NCBI GenBank assembly: GCA_002353295.1
Contig: DEJG01000019.1
Span: forward strand, 197,300 to 261,299
Length of the DNA: 64,000 bases
Source of the DNA: Prevotella sp. UBA2754
GTDB taxonomy: Bacteria; Bacteroidota; Bacteroidia; Bacteroidales; Bacteroidaceae
Direction of reading: 5' to 3'
Both the position numbers and the translations under genes were made by a program. Positions 7,786 to 17,145 of the stretch are shown here, piece by piece; position 1 is the stretch's first letter; every line of letters begins with the position of its first letter. A model generated the notes under the pieces. That model searched no databases. It was not told where the DNA came from and worked only from the letters and a program-made list of their open reading frames with translations.

Positions 7786-8891
7786 TGAACAAGAATATTG
7801 AAAAACCGTTTGAGTATTTGAGGAGGAAGGATGGAAGTCTGTTTTCTTCCGATATTATAAAAAACTGGTACAAGGCGCGCGCCTTTGTGCTTGAACGATT
7901 GAAAAATGTCGCTTTCAAGGATGATGAAAGACACCATCTTCACGTTGTGTTGAAAAGTGACAGCGGCCTTATGCTTTCTGTTGCTCGACAAGTTGCTTTG
8001 TCTGCCCATTACCTCAATTATGACGAAGAAAAGAAAGACAACAGAACTGTAATTACTATCGTTAGCAACTCCACCCAAATTGAAGAAACCTTGCAAAGGG
8101 AAGAATATCTATGTAATCTTCTTTGTCTGTGCAAATGGACACACGATAAGGTCATCCAAAATGCAGATTCCTATATCGACATCGAGATTAACATTGTGAA
8201 TGATTGCGCTGAAATAGAAAGTGAATATGTTAAAGTTATAGAAGAAACTGAGGTTATCACTTTTTTCAACTCTAAGCTGGAAGACGAAATCTGTAGTATT
8301 GATACTCGCAAAGCCGTGTATTCAGGCAGAATGTACAATCTTGGTACACTTATAGATAATCTCCCTGCCGAGAATATCCATGATGCCAATCGATATGCAT
8401 TGGCTCTTGATGTGTTCCAGTTTGAACAATTACAGAAGCCTTTGGTTTCGCTTATTATTGACACCAAATGGAAAGAGGATCAAATCAGGGTGAAGAATGG
8501 TCTTTCAAATGTATTTTGTGCAGACTGTTTTGGGTCAAGAGCATCATCTATCGAATTATACCGAGAGGACAAAAAGCAAAAAAATACCGATCTTTGGGCA
8601 AAATACAATGAAGTCCTGTCTAAAAGTGAACATGCACGTTGGATTGTGGAAAAACTCATTATGGGATTTCGTCCTCTAAATGGGGAAGAACGGTTAGAAG
8701 ACGAAAAACTTGCTGTCTATAAGAAAAAGAGAAAAGGATATCGTGACAGATTAAAGAAAGATTTAAACAAACTCGCCCACATTGATCTTTGCTCATACGC
8801 AGATCTTCGCCGTATCAATCCAGATGATTTGAAGTTCGATAGCTTCTTGATGTTGGCAATTCCCAATATTCTAGCAAAAGTAAATGAATAA
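7785..8891 (+). CDS. Rossmann-like protein with C-terminal RyR-like domain
   Basis: This 368-residue cytosolic protein starts in a TAATG overlap with the MscS gene. The N-terminal two thirds look like one or two Rossmann-type alpha/beta units (HHLHVVLKSDSGLMLSVARQ, RTVITIVSN, TEVITFFNS) as in RCK/TrkA-N nucleotide-binding domains. The C-terminal 95 residues (SEHARWIVEKLIMGFRPL, HIDLCSYADLRRI, FLMLAIPNIL) match a degenerate RyR domain with an enlarged middle. RCK domains gate ion channels in other systems, so this protein may gate the MscS neighbour. The RyR call is moderate and a structure prediction would decide it. Confidence 0.6.
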   Translation: MNKNIEKPFEYLRRKDGSLFSSDIIKNWYKARAFVLERLKNVAFKDDERHHLHVVLKSDSGLMLSVARQVALSAHYLNYDEEKKDNRTVITIVSNSTQIEETLQREEYLCNLLCLCKWTHDKVIQNADSYIDIEINIVNDCAEIESEYVKVIEETEVITFFNSKLEDEICSIDTRKAVYSGRMYNLGTLIDNLPAENIHDANRYALALDVFQFEQLQKPLVSLIIDTKWKEDQIRVKNGLSNVFCADCFGSRASSIELYREDKKQKNTDLWAKYNEVLSKSEHARWIVEKLIMGFRPLNGEERLEDEKLAVYKKKRKGYRDRLKKDLNKLAHIDLCSYADLRRINPDDLKFDSFLMLAIPNILAKVNE

Positions 8892-8921
8892 CAATAAAAA
8901 TAGTAATATTATGTTGGCAAG

Positions 8922-9020
8922 TTCTAGCCATACTCTACCCCGCTGTTTGAGTAAGCCATGAAGTAGGGTAGAAGCAGGCTAAAAGGAGGCTAGAGTGTGG
9001 CTACAGTATGGGTAGAGTGA
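8922..9020. repeat. degenerate 11-bp tandem repeats in both orientations
   Basis: Five units of 11 bp (GGGTAGAAGCA, GGCTAAAAGGA, GGCTAGAGTGT, GGCTACAGTAT, GGGTAGAGTGA) run from 8966 to 9020. Two further units lie in the opposite orientation at about 8918-8939, so the region could fold into a long hairpin. The same unit type is found at 2716-2748. The sequence is intergenic and marks the end of the first TIR/RyR gene train. Confidence 0.7.
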
Positions 9021-9045
9021 TAAAAATGACAAAAAACATTGGCAG

Positions 9046-9135
9046 ATGAAGGACTATATACAGATTGGAATTGAGAAGGGACTTATCTCGCTGAATGAGG
9101 ATAGGCCGCGCATCACATACGTCTATCAGAATTGA
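9046..9135 (+). pseudogene. remnant of a type I restriction-modification protein N-terminus
   Basis: An ATG opens a 29-codon frame (MKDYIQIGIEKGLISLNEDR, then a short ITYVYQN tail) that ends in TGA. From memory, this resembles the first 30 residues of Bacteroidales type I restriction/methylase subunits, which normally continue for hundreds of residues. Nothing downstream continues it; the TIR gene starts 20 bp later. It is probably a scar where an R-M gene was replaced. I cannot confirm the match without a search. Confidence 0.45.
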
Positions 9136-9154
9136 AAATAATGGCAATATAGAT

Positions 9155-10690
9155 ATGAAACAGACACAATACGATGTTTTTATAAGTTATTCACGTAAGG
9201 ACTACGTGGATGAACAGAAAAATATAATTCCTGGCAATGAGGTGTCCAAAATTAAAGACGCACTATCTGAGGCTGGAATAACATATTGGTTTGATGAAGA
9301 GGGAATATATTCAGGGCAGAATTTTGTAGAAAAGATAGTGACAAATATTGAGAATGCCAAAATATTCCTGTTTCTATCAACTGCTAATTCAAACAAATCT
9401 CCTTGGACCTGCAAGGAGATAGCTAGTGCCGATGAATTCAAAAAGCATATCATTCCAGTTCGAATCGATTCGAGTCCTTATAATAAGAAAGTCCTTTTTC
9501 GTATTGCTGATTTGGATTATATAGAGTACTATAATAATCCTCAGAAAGGTATAGAATACATAACAAAGGCCATTAAGGCCTATTTGGAGGATTTAGTCAA
9601 AGCTGAGAAGCTTAAGGAGGAAGAGGAAAACAAGAAGAAGGAATTGGAGCGTAAAAGAGAAGAAGATAAGAAACGCCAAAATGAGCAGGATGAAAAGCGT
9701 AGACAGGAAGAACAACTGCAACTTGAATCTGAGATTAGGTTGTCATGCGCAAAATTAAATAATGAGGAGGCCAAACTTGAACTAAGTCGAGAGAACCTGT
9801 TGTTAAATACAAAGAAAATATTAGACGATGGACAGCGTACGGTTTTGGTAGATCTGATTCAAAATGGGGGAATAATACACAAAAAGTATCAAGAGAAGTG
9901 CTCAGAATTGATAAAAGAAATCAATAATCTAAAATCAACAGGAATAGAATCTTTGAAATTGCAATTAAAGAGCAAGGACGATAAGATTTCACAGTTAACG
10001 TCAGATTTGGAAAGCTTAGAAGAATGTAAAAAGGAACAAGAAAAAGCTTCCGACCGTTTAATTGGACAAATCGGAGATTTACAAAAGCAACTAAAAACGA
10101 TGCAAAAGGAAAAAGAAGATGGAACTTTAAAAATTAAACCAAAATTTTCAAAAAGGACACATATACTTTACTGGCTTATAATAGTCAGTCTATTGATAAC
10201 GTCCACCTTAGAGGTGATTAAATTAAATAATGAGAGTCAATCATGGGAATATCGATACAATGTCACATGGGACAAATTGCGTGAATCAGATAAAGCGCAA
10301 GAAACTTTAAAATCTTTAGGAAACCATATCCCTTTCATTATTACAGATATAGAAGTTAAGAACCGTGGTGAAGAATGGGGTGATAAAATTTATAGCAGCA
10401 AGTCAACTTATTTTACACCTAGGATAAAATACATAGGTATCAATAGCGGAAACTACAAACTGTATTTTAAGATATTTGACAACAATGGAATGTTGAGTAA
10501 AAATGAAGAAAAAAGTCCCAAAGGTTATTCATTTTCTCATGAGTTAAGTTTAGTGCGAGGTGAAAATATTTCTGATGAACTTAGCGGATGGGGTAACGAG
10601 GAACCTGGAAATTGGCCTACGGGAACCTATCGAATAGAAGTTTGGTATAAGGAAAAGAAATTGTCTGAAAAAACTTATAGGGTATATTGA
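9155..10690 (+). CDS. TIR - coiled coil - TM - C-terminal beta domain protein
   Basis: This 511-residue protein has a TIR domain at 1-145 (YDVFISYSRKDY, YWFDEEGI, and PWTCKEIASADEF with candidate catalytic E88). A long coiled coil runs from about 150 to 325, rich in Glu, Lys and Gln. One membrane helix (about 336-352, YWLIIVSLLITS) follows, then a C-terminal beta-rich domain (about 385-511, with IPFIITDIEVKNRG and GTYRIEVWY) that should face the periplasm. The start at 9155 is chosen because the TIR fold begins six residues later. The stop overlaps the next ATG (TGATG), so the two genes are translationally coupled. It appears to be a receptor-like TIR protein. Confidence 0.82.
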   Translation: MKQTQYDVFISYSRKDYVDEQKNIIPGNEVSKIKDALSEAGITYWFDEEGIYSGQNFVEKIVTNIENAKIFLFLSTANSNKSPWTCKEIASADEFKKHIIPVRIDSSPYNKKVLFRIADLDYIEYYNNPQKGIEYITKAIKAYLEDLVKAEKLKEEEENKKKELERKREEDKKRQNEQDEKRRQEEQLQLESEIRLSCAKLNNEEAKLELSRENLLLNTKKILDDGQRTVLVDLIQNGGIIHKKYQEKCSELIKEINNLKSTGIESLKLQLKSKDDKISQLTSDLESLEECKKEQEKASDRLIGQIGDLQKQLKTMQKEKEDGTLKIKPKFSKRTHILYWLIIVSLLITSTLEVIKLNNESQSWEYRYNVTWDKLRESDKAQETLKSLGNHIPFIITDIEVKNRGEEWGDKIYSSKSTYFTPRIKYIGINSGNYKLYFKIFDNNGMLSKNEEKSPKGYSFSHELSLVRGENISDELSGWGNEEPGNWPTGTYRIEVWYKEKKLSEKTYRVY

Positions 10691-12120
10691 TGAATTTGCA
10701 TATTATGACTAATTACGACATATTTATAAGCTATAAGCGAAAGAGCCTACCGACAGCGAACAATCTGTATTACAGGCTGACAACACGTGGATACTCCACA
10801 TTCTTTGATTTGGAAGAAATGGGGAGAGACAACTTCAATGTGCAGTTATTAAACTATATTGAGAATGCCAAAGATGTATTTGTTATCTTAGAGGAGGGAT
10901 CTCTTGATGGATGCAAGCAAGAGAACTGGGAAGAAAAAGATTGGTTCTGCCATGAGATAGCATTTGCATTGGAGAAGAAAAAGAACATCATACCCATTCT
11001 GTTGAACGGCTATCTGATGCCGTCACAGGATTTCTTCCCTGACAGGCTGAAGGAACTAAGCCTTAAGAATGCTCCCGAATTCAACTTTTCGTTCTTCGAG
11101 GCTTATCTTGACAAACTGATAGAGAAAGACTATCTCCTTTCCAAACCCAACATCCAAGATAAGGCAACATCCGTCTTTAAGTTCTATTCCAACGAGAACT
11201 GTCAGGTTTTCAAAGAGGGCAAATTGGTGTGCAGCCTTGGAGGCATGTCTGACGAACCTTATTATTTGCCTGTACCACGAAAAGGGGATTATCGGTTTAA
11301 ATTAGTTAACGTAGTATCAGGCAAATCAATGGTTCAAAACGAATCTATTGATTCTGTAGAAGAAAAAAATATTCAGATCACATGGAGTAATGATTCTAAA
11401 ATAGCGAACATATTTCGACGTAATAAGAAAGGATGTAGTATAACGATAAGTATAGTTTTGTTGCTGGTGTTTGTTTATCTTCCTTTAAATTATATGATAT
11501 TTAGTCGTAGACACGATTCTTCTGTTACTTCCGCGACGGAACAAGAATCTGCCAGCACAACAATAGACAACACAAAATGCATGCCTGTGGATCTAGGCTT
11601 GTCAAGTGGTACATTGTGGGGAGACAGAAATCTTGGTTCGAAATCTCCCTCTGATTTCGGTAATTTGTATGCTTGGGGTGAGACAAAAACAAAAGACGAC
11701 TATTCTAGATACACCTATGTTGAGCAACTTAAACCGGGTGACAAGTTGGTCGGTTATAAGCAAGATGCGGCCACAGCAGAATTAGGAGGAGAGTGGGTAA
11801 TGCCAACAGAAGCTCAGTTTAAAGAACTAATAGGCGAATGTAGATGGATTTGGATGAAAATTGATGGTCATAACGGATATGAGATTATTGGTAAAAATGG
11901 CAATAAGATATTTCTTCCGGCTTCAGGGTGGAGTAGTGACACCGCATTCCAATACCGTGATTACTATGGATATTATTGGACGTCGGAAAGGTCTTCTAAT
12001 TCCTGTTATGCCAGAAGTTTACAGTTCCCGAAAAACGGTAAGGGTATAGTCGGAAATGGAGAACTACACGTTGGACGTAGCATAAGAGCCGTGTGTTTTT
12101 TTGATGCGGTTGCGGAGTAG
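10690..12120 (+). CDS. TIR - TM - FISUMP (Fibrobacter major paralogous domain) protein
   Basis: This 476-residue protein repeats the N-terminal TIR module of the protein at 4649-6130 almost exactly over about 240 residues, including the candidate catalytic glutamate (E89 in DWFCHEIAFALEKKK). A membrane helix follows at about 250-272. The C-terminus (about 290-476) is a FISUMP domain: VDLGLSSGTLWGDRN, GNLYAWGETK, WVMPTEAQFKELI, FLPASGW and YYWTSERS. FISUMP is a C-type-lectin-related fold and is expected here in the periplasm. The arrangement is a TIR inside and a ligand-binding fold outside. It starts inside the stop codon of the previous TIR gene. Confidence 0.85.
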   Translation: MNLHIMTNYDIFISYKRKSLPTANNLYYRLTTRGYSTFFDLEEMGRDNFNVQLLNYIENAKDVFVILEEGSLDGCKQENWEEKDWFCHEIAFALEKKKNIIPILLNGYLMPSQDFFPDRLKELSLKNAPEFNFSFFEAYLDKLIEKDYLLSKPNIQDKATSVFKFYSNENCQVFKEGKLVCSLGGMSDEPYYLPVPRKGDYRFKLVNVVSGKSMVQNESIDSVEEKNIQITWSNDSKIANIFRRNKKGCSITISIVLLLVFVYLPLNYMIFSRRHDSSVTSATEQESASTTIDNTKCMPVDLGLSSGTLWGDRNLGSKSPSDFGNLYAWGETKTKDDYSRYTYVEQLKPGDKLVGYKQDAATAELGGEWVMPTEAQFKELIGECRWIWMKIDGHNGYEIIGKNGNKIFLPASGWSSDTAFQYRDYYGYYWTSERSSNSCYARSLQFPKNGKGIVGNGELHVGRSIRAVCFFDAVAE

Positions 12121-12173
12121 TATAGATGACGTTCGGCTTTGCGGAAATAAGTTAAAAGACTAACGGATAATGT

Positions 12174-13559
12174 ATGGAGCAACATATATCACAAGAAGAA
12201 ACTCGGAGAATCATCATCAGTGACATGGTGAAGAAAAGGGGCACGATTGTCCCTATCATCGGGGATGATACGATAGTGTATAGGGAAAAGGATTCCGGCG
12301 AGGAGATTCCTTTTCAGGAGTTTATATTGCGGGAGTTTCAGAAGAAATATCCTCATGTGGAGGTGAGCGATGCTGATATTGTCTCGATGAAGGAGCGTGG
12401 GTACTATGGGCTGTCGCTGATGTCACAATACTATGAGCGGCGGTTTCTGGATGACTTCATGGACTTTGTCAATGACAACCGTTCGTGCATCAAGTTGAAG
12501 GATGAGGTGCTTGACTTCCTTGTGACGTTCAACTTTCCGATTATCATCACTACGGTGTGCTTTGACATCATCGAGCAACAGCTAAAAGGCAAGATAGAGG
12601 ACTATAAGTCTATCTGGTATCGACTGAACAAGGAGAATAGCACGTTGCCGGTACGATGTGTCTATCACATCTTCGGTCAGGCGAAGGATGGCTCCAAGTG
12701 GGTGTCGGACGAGGACTTGCTGTTGTCTTTCCTGTTGTCGCACAATCATAATGACTTTGGTGCCAAGGGACTGACCGACTATCTGAAGGAGAACGAGAAG
12801 AAACTGTTGGCCTTGGGCTGTAACCTTCCCAACTGGCTCTTCCGTTTCCTGTGGCAACCCACCCAGGCTGGCAGGACTGGCAGCATGAAGACGACGCAGG
12901 GTTACTGGATTAACAGAGAAAAGCCGGAGGATAGTTTTGAGAACTTCCTTAAGAAGAAAAACTTTTCTGCTGATGAGCAGGTGAAAGAAATTCTTGAGGA
13001 TGCCACAAAGTCGCTGCAAAAGGAACTTCTAAGGGAGGCAGAAGAGCGCAGTGCAGAGATTGACGCAGAGGAGCACTTCGATGTTTTTATCTCGTATGCA
13101 AGTGAGGACCGGCAGGTAGCGGCTGTCATCTTTGAGACACTACGTAATATGAATGTCAAGGCCTGGTTTGATGACAGAGGTAAGGGTGAGATAACACCTG
13201 GCAGTCCTTATTGGGAGAAGATACGGAACGGCATCCAGCACTCTGCCCACTATATGCCCATCATTACAGGAAAATGGATGGAGAAGATGACAAGTACATC
13301 GAGCTTGAAGGAAGAGACGCTTATGGTGAAAGACTGGTTGGCAGAGTGTCGTAAGAGCGACAGCCCTGTGCAGTTGAAGTCCAACTATTCCATTCCCGTA
13401 ATCGTTGACGGTTCTGAATATAATGAGGTGGAGATCACAAACGGCTATATCGAACAGTTTGGCAGTATGAATGTGCTGCCTAAGACGCTGTTTTTCCATA
13501 TCGACATGATTTCTTTCGATGGGAAAGACCTAAGTGTTTTTGAAAAAATAGAATGGTAA
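12174..13559 (+). CDS. SIR2-like - TIR fusion protein
   Basis: This 461-residue cytosolic protein starts with a SIR2-like domain (about 10-230): VPIIGDD in place of the glycine-rich loop, IIITTVCFDIIE in place of the TTNYD motif, and VYHIFG in place of the HG motif. The usual catalytic Asn and His do not align, so NAD hydrolysis by this half is doubtful; it may bind a nucleotide instead. Residues 301-440 are a TIR domain (HFDVFISYASEDR, AWFDDRGKGEI, HYMPIITGKWM), with no obvious W-x-x-E glutamate. The gene ends 4 bp before the STAND gene and should be its operon partner. Its GC content is visibly higher than that of the preceding TIR genes. Confidence 0.75.
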   Translation: MEQHISQEETRRIIISDMVKKRGTIVPIIGDDTIVYREKDSGEEIPFQEFILREFQKKYPHVEVSDADIVSMKERGYYGLSLMSQYYERRFLDDFMDFVNDNRSCIKLKDEVLDFLVTFNFPIIITTVCFDIIEQQLKGKIEDYKSIWYRLNKENSTLPVRCVYHIFGQAKDGSKWVSDEDLLLSFLLSHNHNDFGAKGLTDYLKENEKKLLALGCNLPNWLFRFLWQPTQAGRTGSMKTTQGYWINREKPEDSFENFLKKKNFSADEQVKEILEDATKSLQKELLREAEERSAEIDAEEHFDVFISYASEDRQVAAVIFETLRNMNVKAWFDDRGKGEITPGSPYWEKIRNGIQHSAHYMPIITGKWMEKMTSTSSLKEETLMVKDWLAECRKSDSPVQLKSNYSIPVIVDGSEYNEVEITNGYIEQFGSMNVLPKTLFFHIDMISFDGKDLSVFEKIEW

Positions 13560-13563
13560 GACT

Positions 13564-16500
13564 ATGGCAGAGAATACTTTCTTAGGACTACAGCCCTATA
13601 CCGAGGACGACGCCTACCGATTCAAGGGGCGTACAGAAGAATCGCAGGAACTCTTCCGACTCATCGTGCGCAACGACTTCACGGTGTGTTATGCCGAGTC
13701 GGGCGAAGGCAAGACATCGCTGCTCAATGCCGGTGTGTTTCCATTGCTCAGGGAGAACATGTACTTCCCCATAGCCATCACATTTACGAGCGATGACTAT
13801 CAGGTGACACCCGACAATTTCAGCAGCATCATCGACCGATGTATCAAGGACAGCATCACGGAATATAATGAGAAGAACAAAGGAGTCAATGTTGAGTACA
13901 GACTCTGTTCCACTGATTTCCAAGACTTAGACTGCCAAGCAGAACTACAGCAAGAACTCAGCAAATACTCTTGGTGGAAGTTGCGCAACTACAAGCCTCA
14001 GGCAATGGGGTTGACCTTTACACCCGTGTTTGTCTTTGACCAGTTCGAGGAAGTGTTCAATATGCCAGGCTCTATCGTATGGACCAAGAAGTTCTTTGAC
14101 TGGTTGGAAGATGTGTCGTCCGACAGTTGTCCCGATGAAATTGTCAAGAAGATCAGAGCGATTATCGGGAATAGTGCCGCCTTCCCCTCCATCAAGGAGG
14201 AGAAGGACTTCAAAGCCGTATTCTCCTTGCGCAAAGAGTTCATTGGTGAACTGGACTATTGGGGAATGCAGAAGTGCTTCATCCCCAGTCTGAAAGATAA
14301 CCGCTATTGCCTGAAGGCCCTAACGTACGAAGGAGCCAAGAAGGTGATAACCCAGCAGGAGCGGTTTGACGAGGAAAAGGTTGAGCAGATACTGACGCAT
14401 TTTGTAAGGCAGTATTCACGTGAGCCAGAAAAAACAATCAAAGAACAGTTGCCAATTATTCCTGCACTACTGCTTTCTGTGGTCTGTGATTCGTGGGAAA
14501 AAGACATTACCTCTTTCGCCAAACTCAGCACTGACGAGATTAGCCAATCGCTCAATAAGATTCTTGAAAAGTTCTATGATGATACTATAGATGCTGTTAT
14601 CAAAGAACTCGGCTCTCAGAATGCGTCCCCGTTAGATTCAGATTCTATCCGCAAGGATATTGACGTTGCAATGTTCGACCTGGTGGATGTCAATGGTAAG
14701 AGAGTTCGCGTGAAAGCTGTAACTACCCTTGGCACCATCTCTATGGAAAGCAAGAAACGCTTTAGTGAAACATTGCCTATCGTCAAATACAAGGAGATTC
14801 TTAACCAACATCGCATCGTAAAAATCACGAAGATTGACGGTGAGGACTATGTGGAAATAGTTCACGATTGTCTGTGCCCTATTATTGCCAAGAGAAGAGA
14901 AATGAGATTGGCAGAGGAGGCTAAAGAGGGGGAAGAGTGGCTGTTACATGAGCAAAAACGGAAAATGAGAAAGCGCATGTTGTTGATGTCAATTGTAGTT
15001 CTTCTCGCATTTGGCATTATAGGTATAATATTATTTCAAATGCATCAAGTGAAAGTTGCACAGCAGCAGATGAAAGAAAAGCAAGAAAAAATGTTGGTCA
15101 ATCAATCGCGGTATATCTCAGCCACTGCCTCCATGCTAGTAGACGAAGGAGATTTTTATACTGCTCGATTACTTGCATTAGAGGCTCTCCCCTCAGATTT
15201 GGAACATCCAAACCGACCATATACTGTAGAAGCAGAAAGTGCATTAAGAAAAGCTTCGATGTATGATAGTTTAATTATAGGTAAACATAAAGAACCTGTA
15301 GTAGATGCAGTATTTAGCCCAAATGGAAAATTTGTTGTTTCAGGCTCAAGTGAAGGGGCTATATTTATTTGGGATGTTCATAAAAAAACTTGCGTTAAAG
15401 AATTAAAAGGACATTCCGATTGTATATGTTCATTATCTTATAGTTTTGATGGTAAATTAATAGTCTCTGCATCCAACGATCATACAGTTAAAATTTGGAA
15501 TTCTGAAACAGGAAGATGCTTAAAAACATTGAGAGGGCATGAAGACAAAGTGTATTGTGCTTCATTTAGTTCGGATGCCAAGAAAGTAGTGTCCGCCTCT
15601 AGAGATAAGGCTATTAAAATCTGGGATGTTAACTCTGGACAGTGTCTCAATACGCTTGTCGGTCATAATTCTGCTGTTAACACAGCATTCTTTGATACTC
15701 AAGATAATAGGATTGTTTCTTCGTCAATTGAAATGATTAAAATCTGGGATGCTATATCGGGACATTGTATTAAGACTATTAACAAAGAAAGCGGGTTCTT
15801 TATAGATTATGCATTGTTCTGTCCTGGTGATAATGCAATTGCTTATATTGTAAGAGGGGTAACAGCTGGATATTATCACATTATTGTACAAGAAATTGAA
15901 TCTGGAGATAAATTGTTAACATTAAAAGGACACGTGGATTTAATACGCACTCTATCTTTTAGTCACAATGGCCAGTATATTGTTTCTGCATCTAGAGATA
16001 TGACTGTTAAGATATGGGATATTAAATCTGGGACTTGTTTGCGAACGATACCCCAACCTTGCATAGCTCATTATGCCCATTTCTCTCCTGACGACTCTCA
16101 AGTTGTCGTGTCATTAATGGATAGTACCATTTGCCTATGGAATATTGATCAAAATAGTTTTTTTAGGACTATTGGAGTTCACAAAGGAAGCGTTTTTTAT
16201 GCAGATTACAGTCCTAAAAATGATTATATAGTCTCATCTTCATTTGATGGAGAAAATTTACTTAATATTTGGGATTGTAATAAAGGTGTCTTGTTACTGG
16301 CATTGAGAGGTCATTCTGATATGCCACTATCATCCACCTTTAGTAAAGATGGCAAATACATAGTTTCGAGTTCTCGAGATAAGAGTGTTAAAATCTGGGA
16401 TGTGAATAAACGTGGATGTATAAAAACACTTAAAGGTCATTCTTACTGGGTATATGATGCTGTCTTTAGCCCTGATGGAAAATTAATTGCTTCAGCATCA

Positions 16501-17133
16501 TACGACAAAACAATCAGAATATGGGATGTAAAATCAGGAGACTGTTTGAAAGTGTTAGAGGATCATGATGGATTTGTATATGATGTTGATTTTAGTAGGG
16601 ATGGTAAATATCTTTGTTCTACCTCTCAAGATAAAGTAATTAAAATTTGGGAAGTTAGCACATGGAAATGCATAAAAACATTAGTTGGACATTCTGCTTG
16701 GGTTGGTGATGCAGATTTTAGTCCAGATGGGAAATTTGTCGTATCCGCCTCTGGTGATTATACAATTAAAGTTTGGAATATTGAAAAAGGGACTTGTGTA
16801 AAAACTATTGTTGGACATAAACTTGGGGTTAAGTCTGTTGATTATAGTCCAAACGGGAAATACCTAGTTTCATCTTCAGTTGATGAAACAATCCGGCTTT
16901 GGGACGTTAAAACAGGAAAATGTATTCAAACATTGATTGATGGACTTGGAGAGTTTGCAACAGTACATTTTAGTCCAAATGGTAGGCATATAGTAGCTGC
17001 ATCTTTAAGTAATGGGGGGAAAATTAATATTTGGGATTATTTGCCTCTTCAAGAATTGATTGAAAAAACTCATCAACAATTAAATAATCGAAAACTGACA
17101 TCTGAGGAGAGACAAAAGTTTTATCTTGAATAG
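13564..17133 (+). CDS. STAND-type NTPase with membrane helix and 14 WD40 repeats
   Basis: This 1189-residue protein has an N-terminal STAND-like P-loop domain: Walker A YAESGEGKTS (43-52) and Walker B VFVFDQFEE (155-163), the form seen in predicted signalling NTPases that carry WD40 repeats. A basic stretch, KRKMRKRM, precedes one membrane helix (about 472-491), which predicts the NTPase in the cytosol. From about residue 574 to 1160 I count 14 WD40 units ending in IWD-like dipeptides; the fifth is degenerate. That is enough for two seven-bladed propellers, on the periplasmic side. The first 900 bases are GC-richer than the WD40 part, which hints at module exchange. It likely senses a ligand and drives the TIR proteins; this is inferred. 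Confidence 0.85.
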   Translation: MAENTFLGLQPYTEDDAYRFKGRTEESQELFRLIVRNDFTVCYAESGEGKTSLLNAGVFPLLRENMYFPIAITFTSDDYQVTPDNFSSIIDRCIKDSITEYNEKNKGVNVEYRLCSTDFQDLDCQAELQQELSKYSWWKLRNYKPQAMGLTFTPVFVFDQFEEVFNMPGSIVWTKKFFDWLEDVSSDSCPDEIVKKIRAIIGNSAAFPSIKEEKDFKAVFSLRKEFIGELDYWGMQKCFIPSLKDNRYCLKALTYEGAKKVITQQERFDEEKVEQILTHFVRQYSREPEKTIKEQLPIIPALLLSVVCDSWEKDITSFAKLSTDEISQSLNKILEKFYDDTIDAVIKELGSQNASPLDSDSIRKDIDVAMFDLVDVNGKRVRVKAVTTLGTISMESKKRFSETLPIVKYKEILNQHRIVKITKIDGEDYVEIVHDCLCPIIAKRREMRLAEEAKEGEEWLLHEQKRKMRKRMLLMSIVVLLAFGIIGIILFQMHQVKVAQQQMKEKQEKMLVNQSRYISATASMLVDEGDFYTARLLALEALPSDLEHPNRPYTVEAESALRKASMYDSLIIGKHKEPVVDAVFSPNGKFVVSGSSEGAIFIWDVHKKTCVKELKGHSDCICSLSYSFDGKLIVSASNDHTVKIWNSETGRCLKTLRGHEDKVYCASFSSDAKKVVSASRDKAIKIWDVNSGQCLNTLVGHNSAVNTAFFDTQDNRIVSSSIEMIKIWDAISGHCIKTINKESGFFIDYALFCPGDNAIAYIVRGVTAGYYHIIVQEIESGDKLLTLKGHVDLIRTLSFSHNGQYIVSASRDMTVKIWDIKSGTCLRTIPQPCIAHYAHFSPDDSQVVVSLMDSTICLWNIDQNSFFRTIGVHKGSVFYADYSPKNDYIVSSSFDGENLLNIWDCNKGVLLLALRGHSDMPLSSTFSKDGKYIVSSSRDKSVKIWDVNKRGCIKTLKGHSYWVYDAVFSPDGKLIASASYDKTIRIWDVKSGDCLKVLEDHDGFVYDVDFSRDGKYLCSTSQDKVIKIWEVSTWKCIKTLVGHSAWVGDADFSPDGKFVVSASGDYTIKVWNIEKGTCVKTIVGHKLGVKSVDYSPNGKYLVSSSVDETIRLWDVKTGKCIQTLIDGLGEFATVHFSPNGRHIVAASLSNGGKINIWDYLPLQELIEKTHQQLNNRKLTSEERQKFYLE

Positions 17134-17145
17134 GTAGATTTGATT

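Noticed and set aside
15280..17040. Periodic repeats that might suggest a repeat array or CRISPR
   Set aside because: They are WD40 coding repeats about 126 bp long, in frame, with variable DNA.
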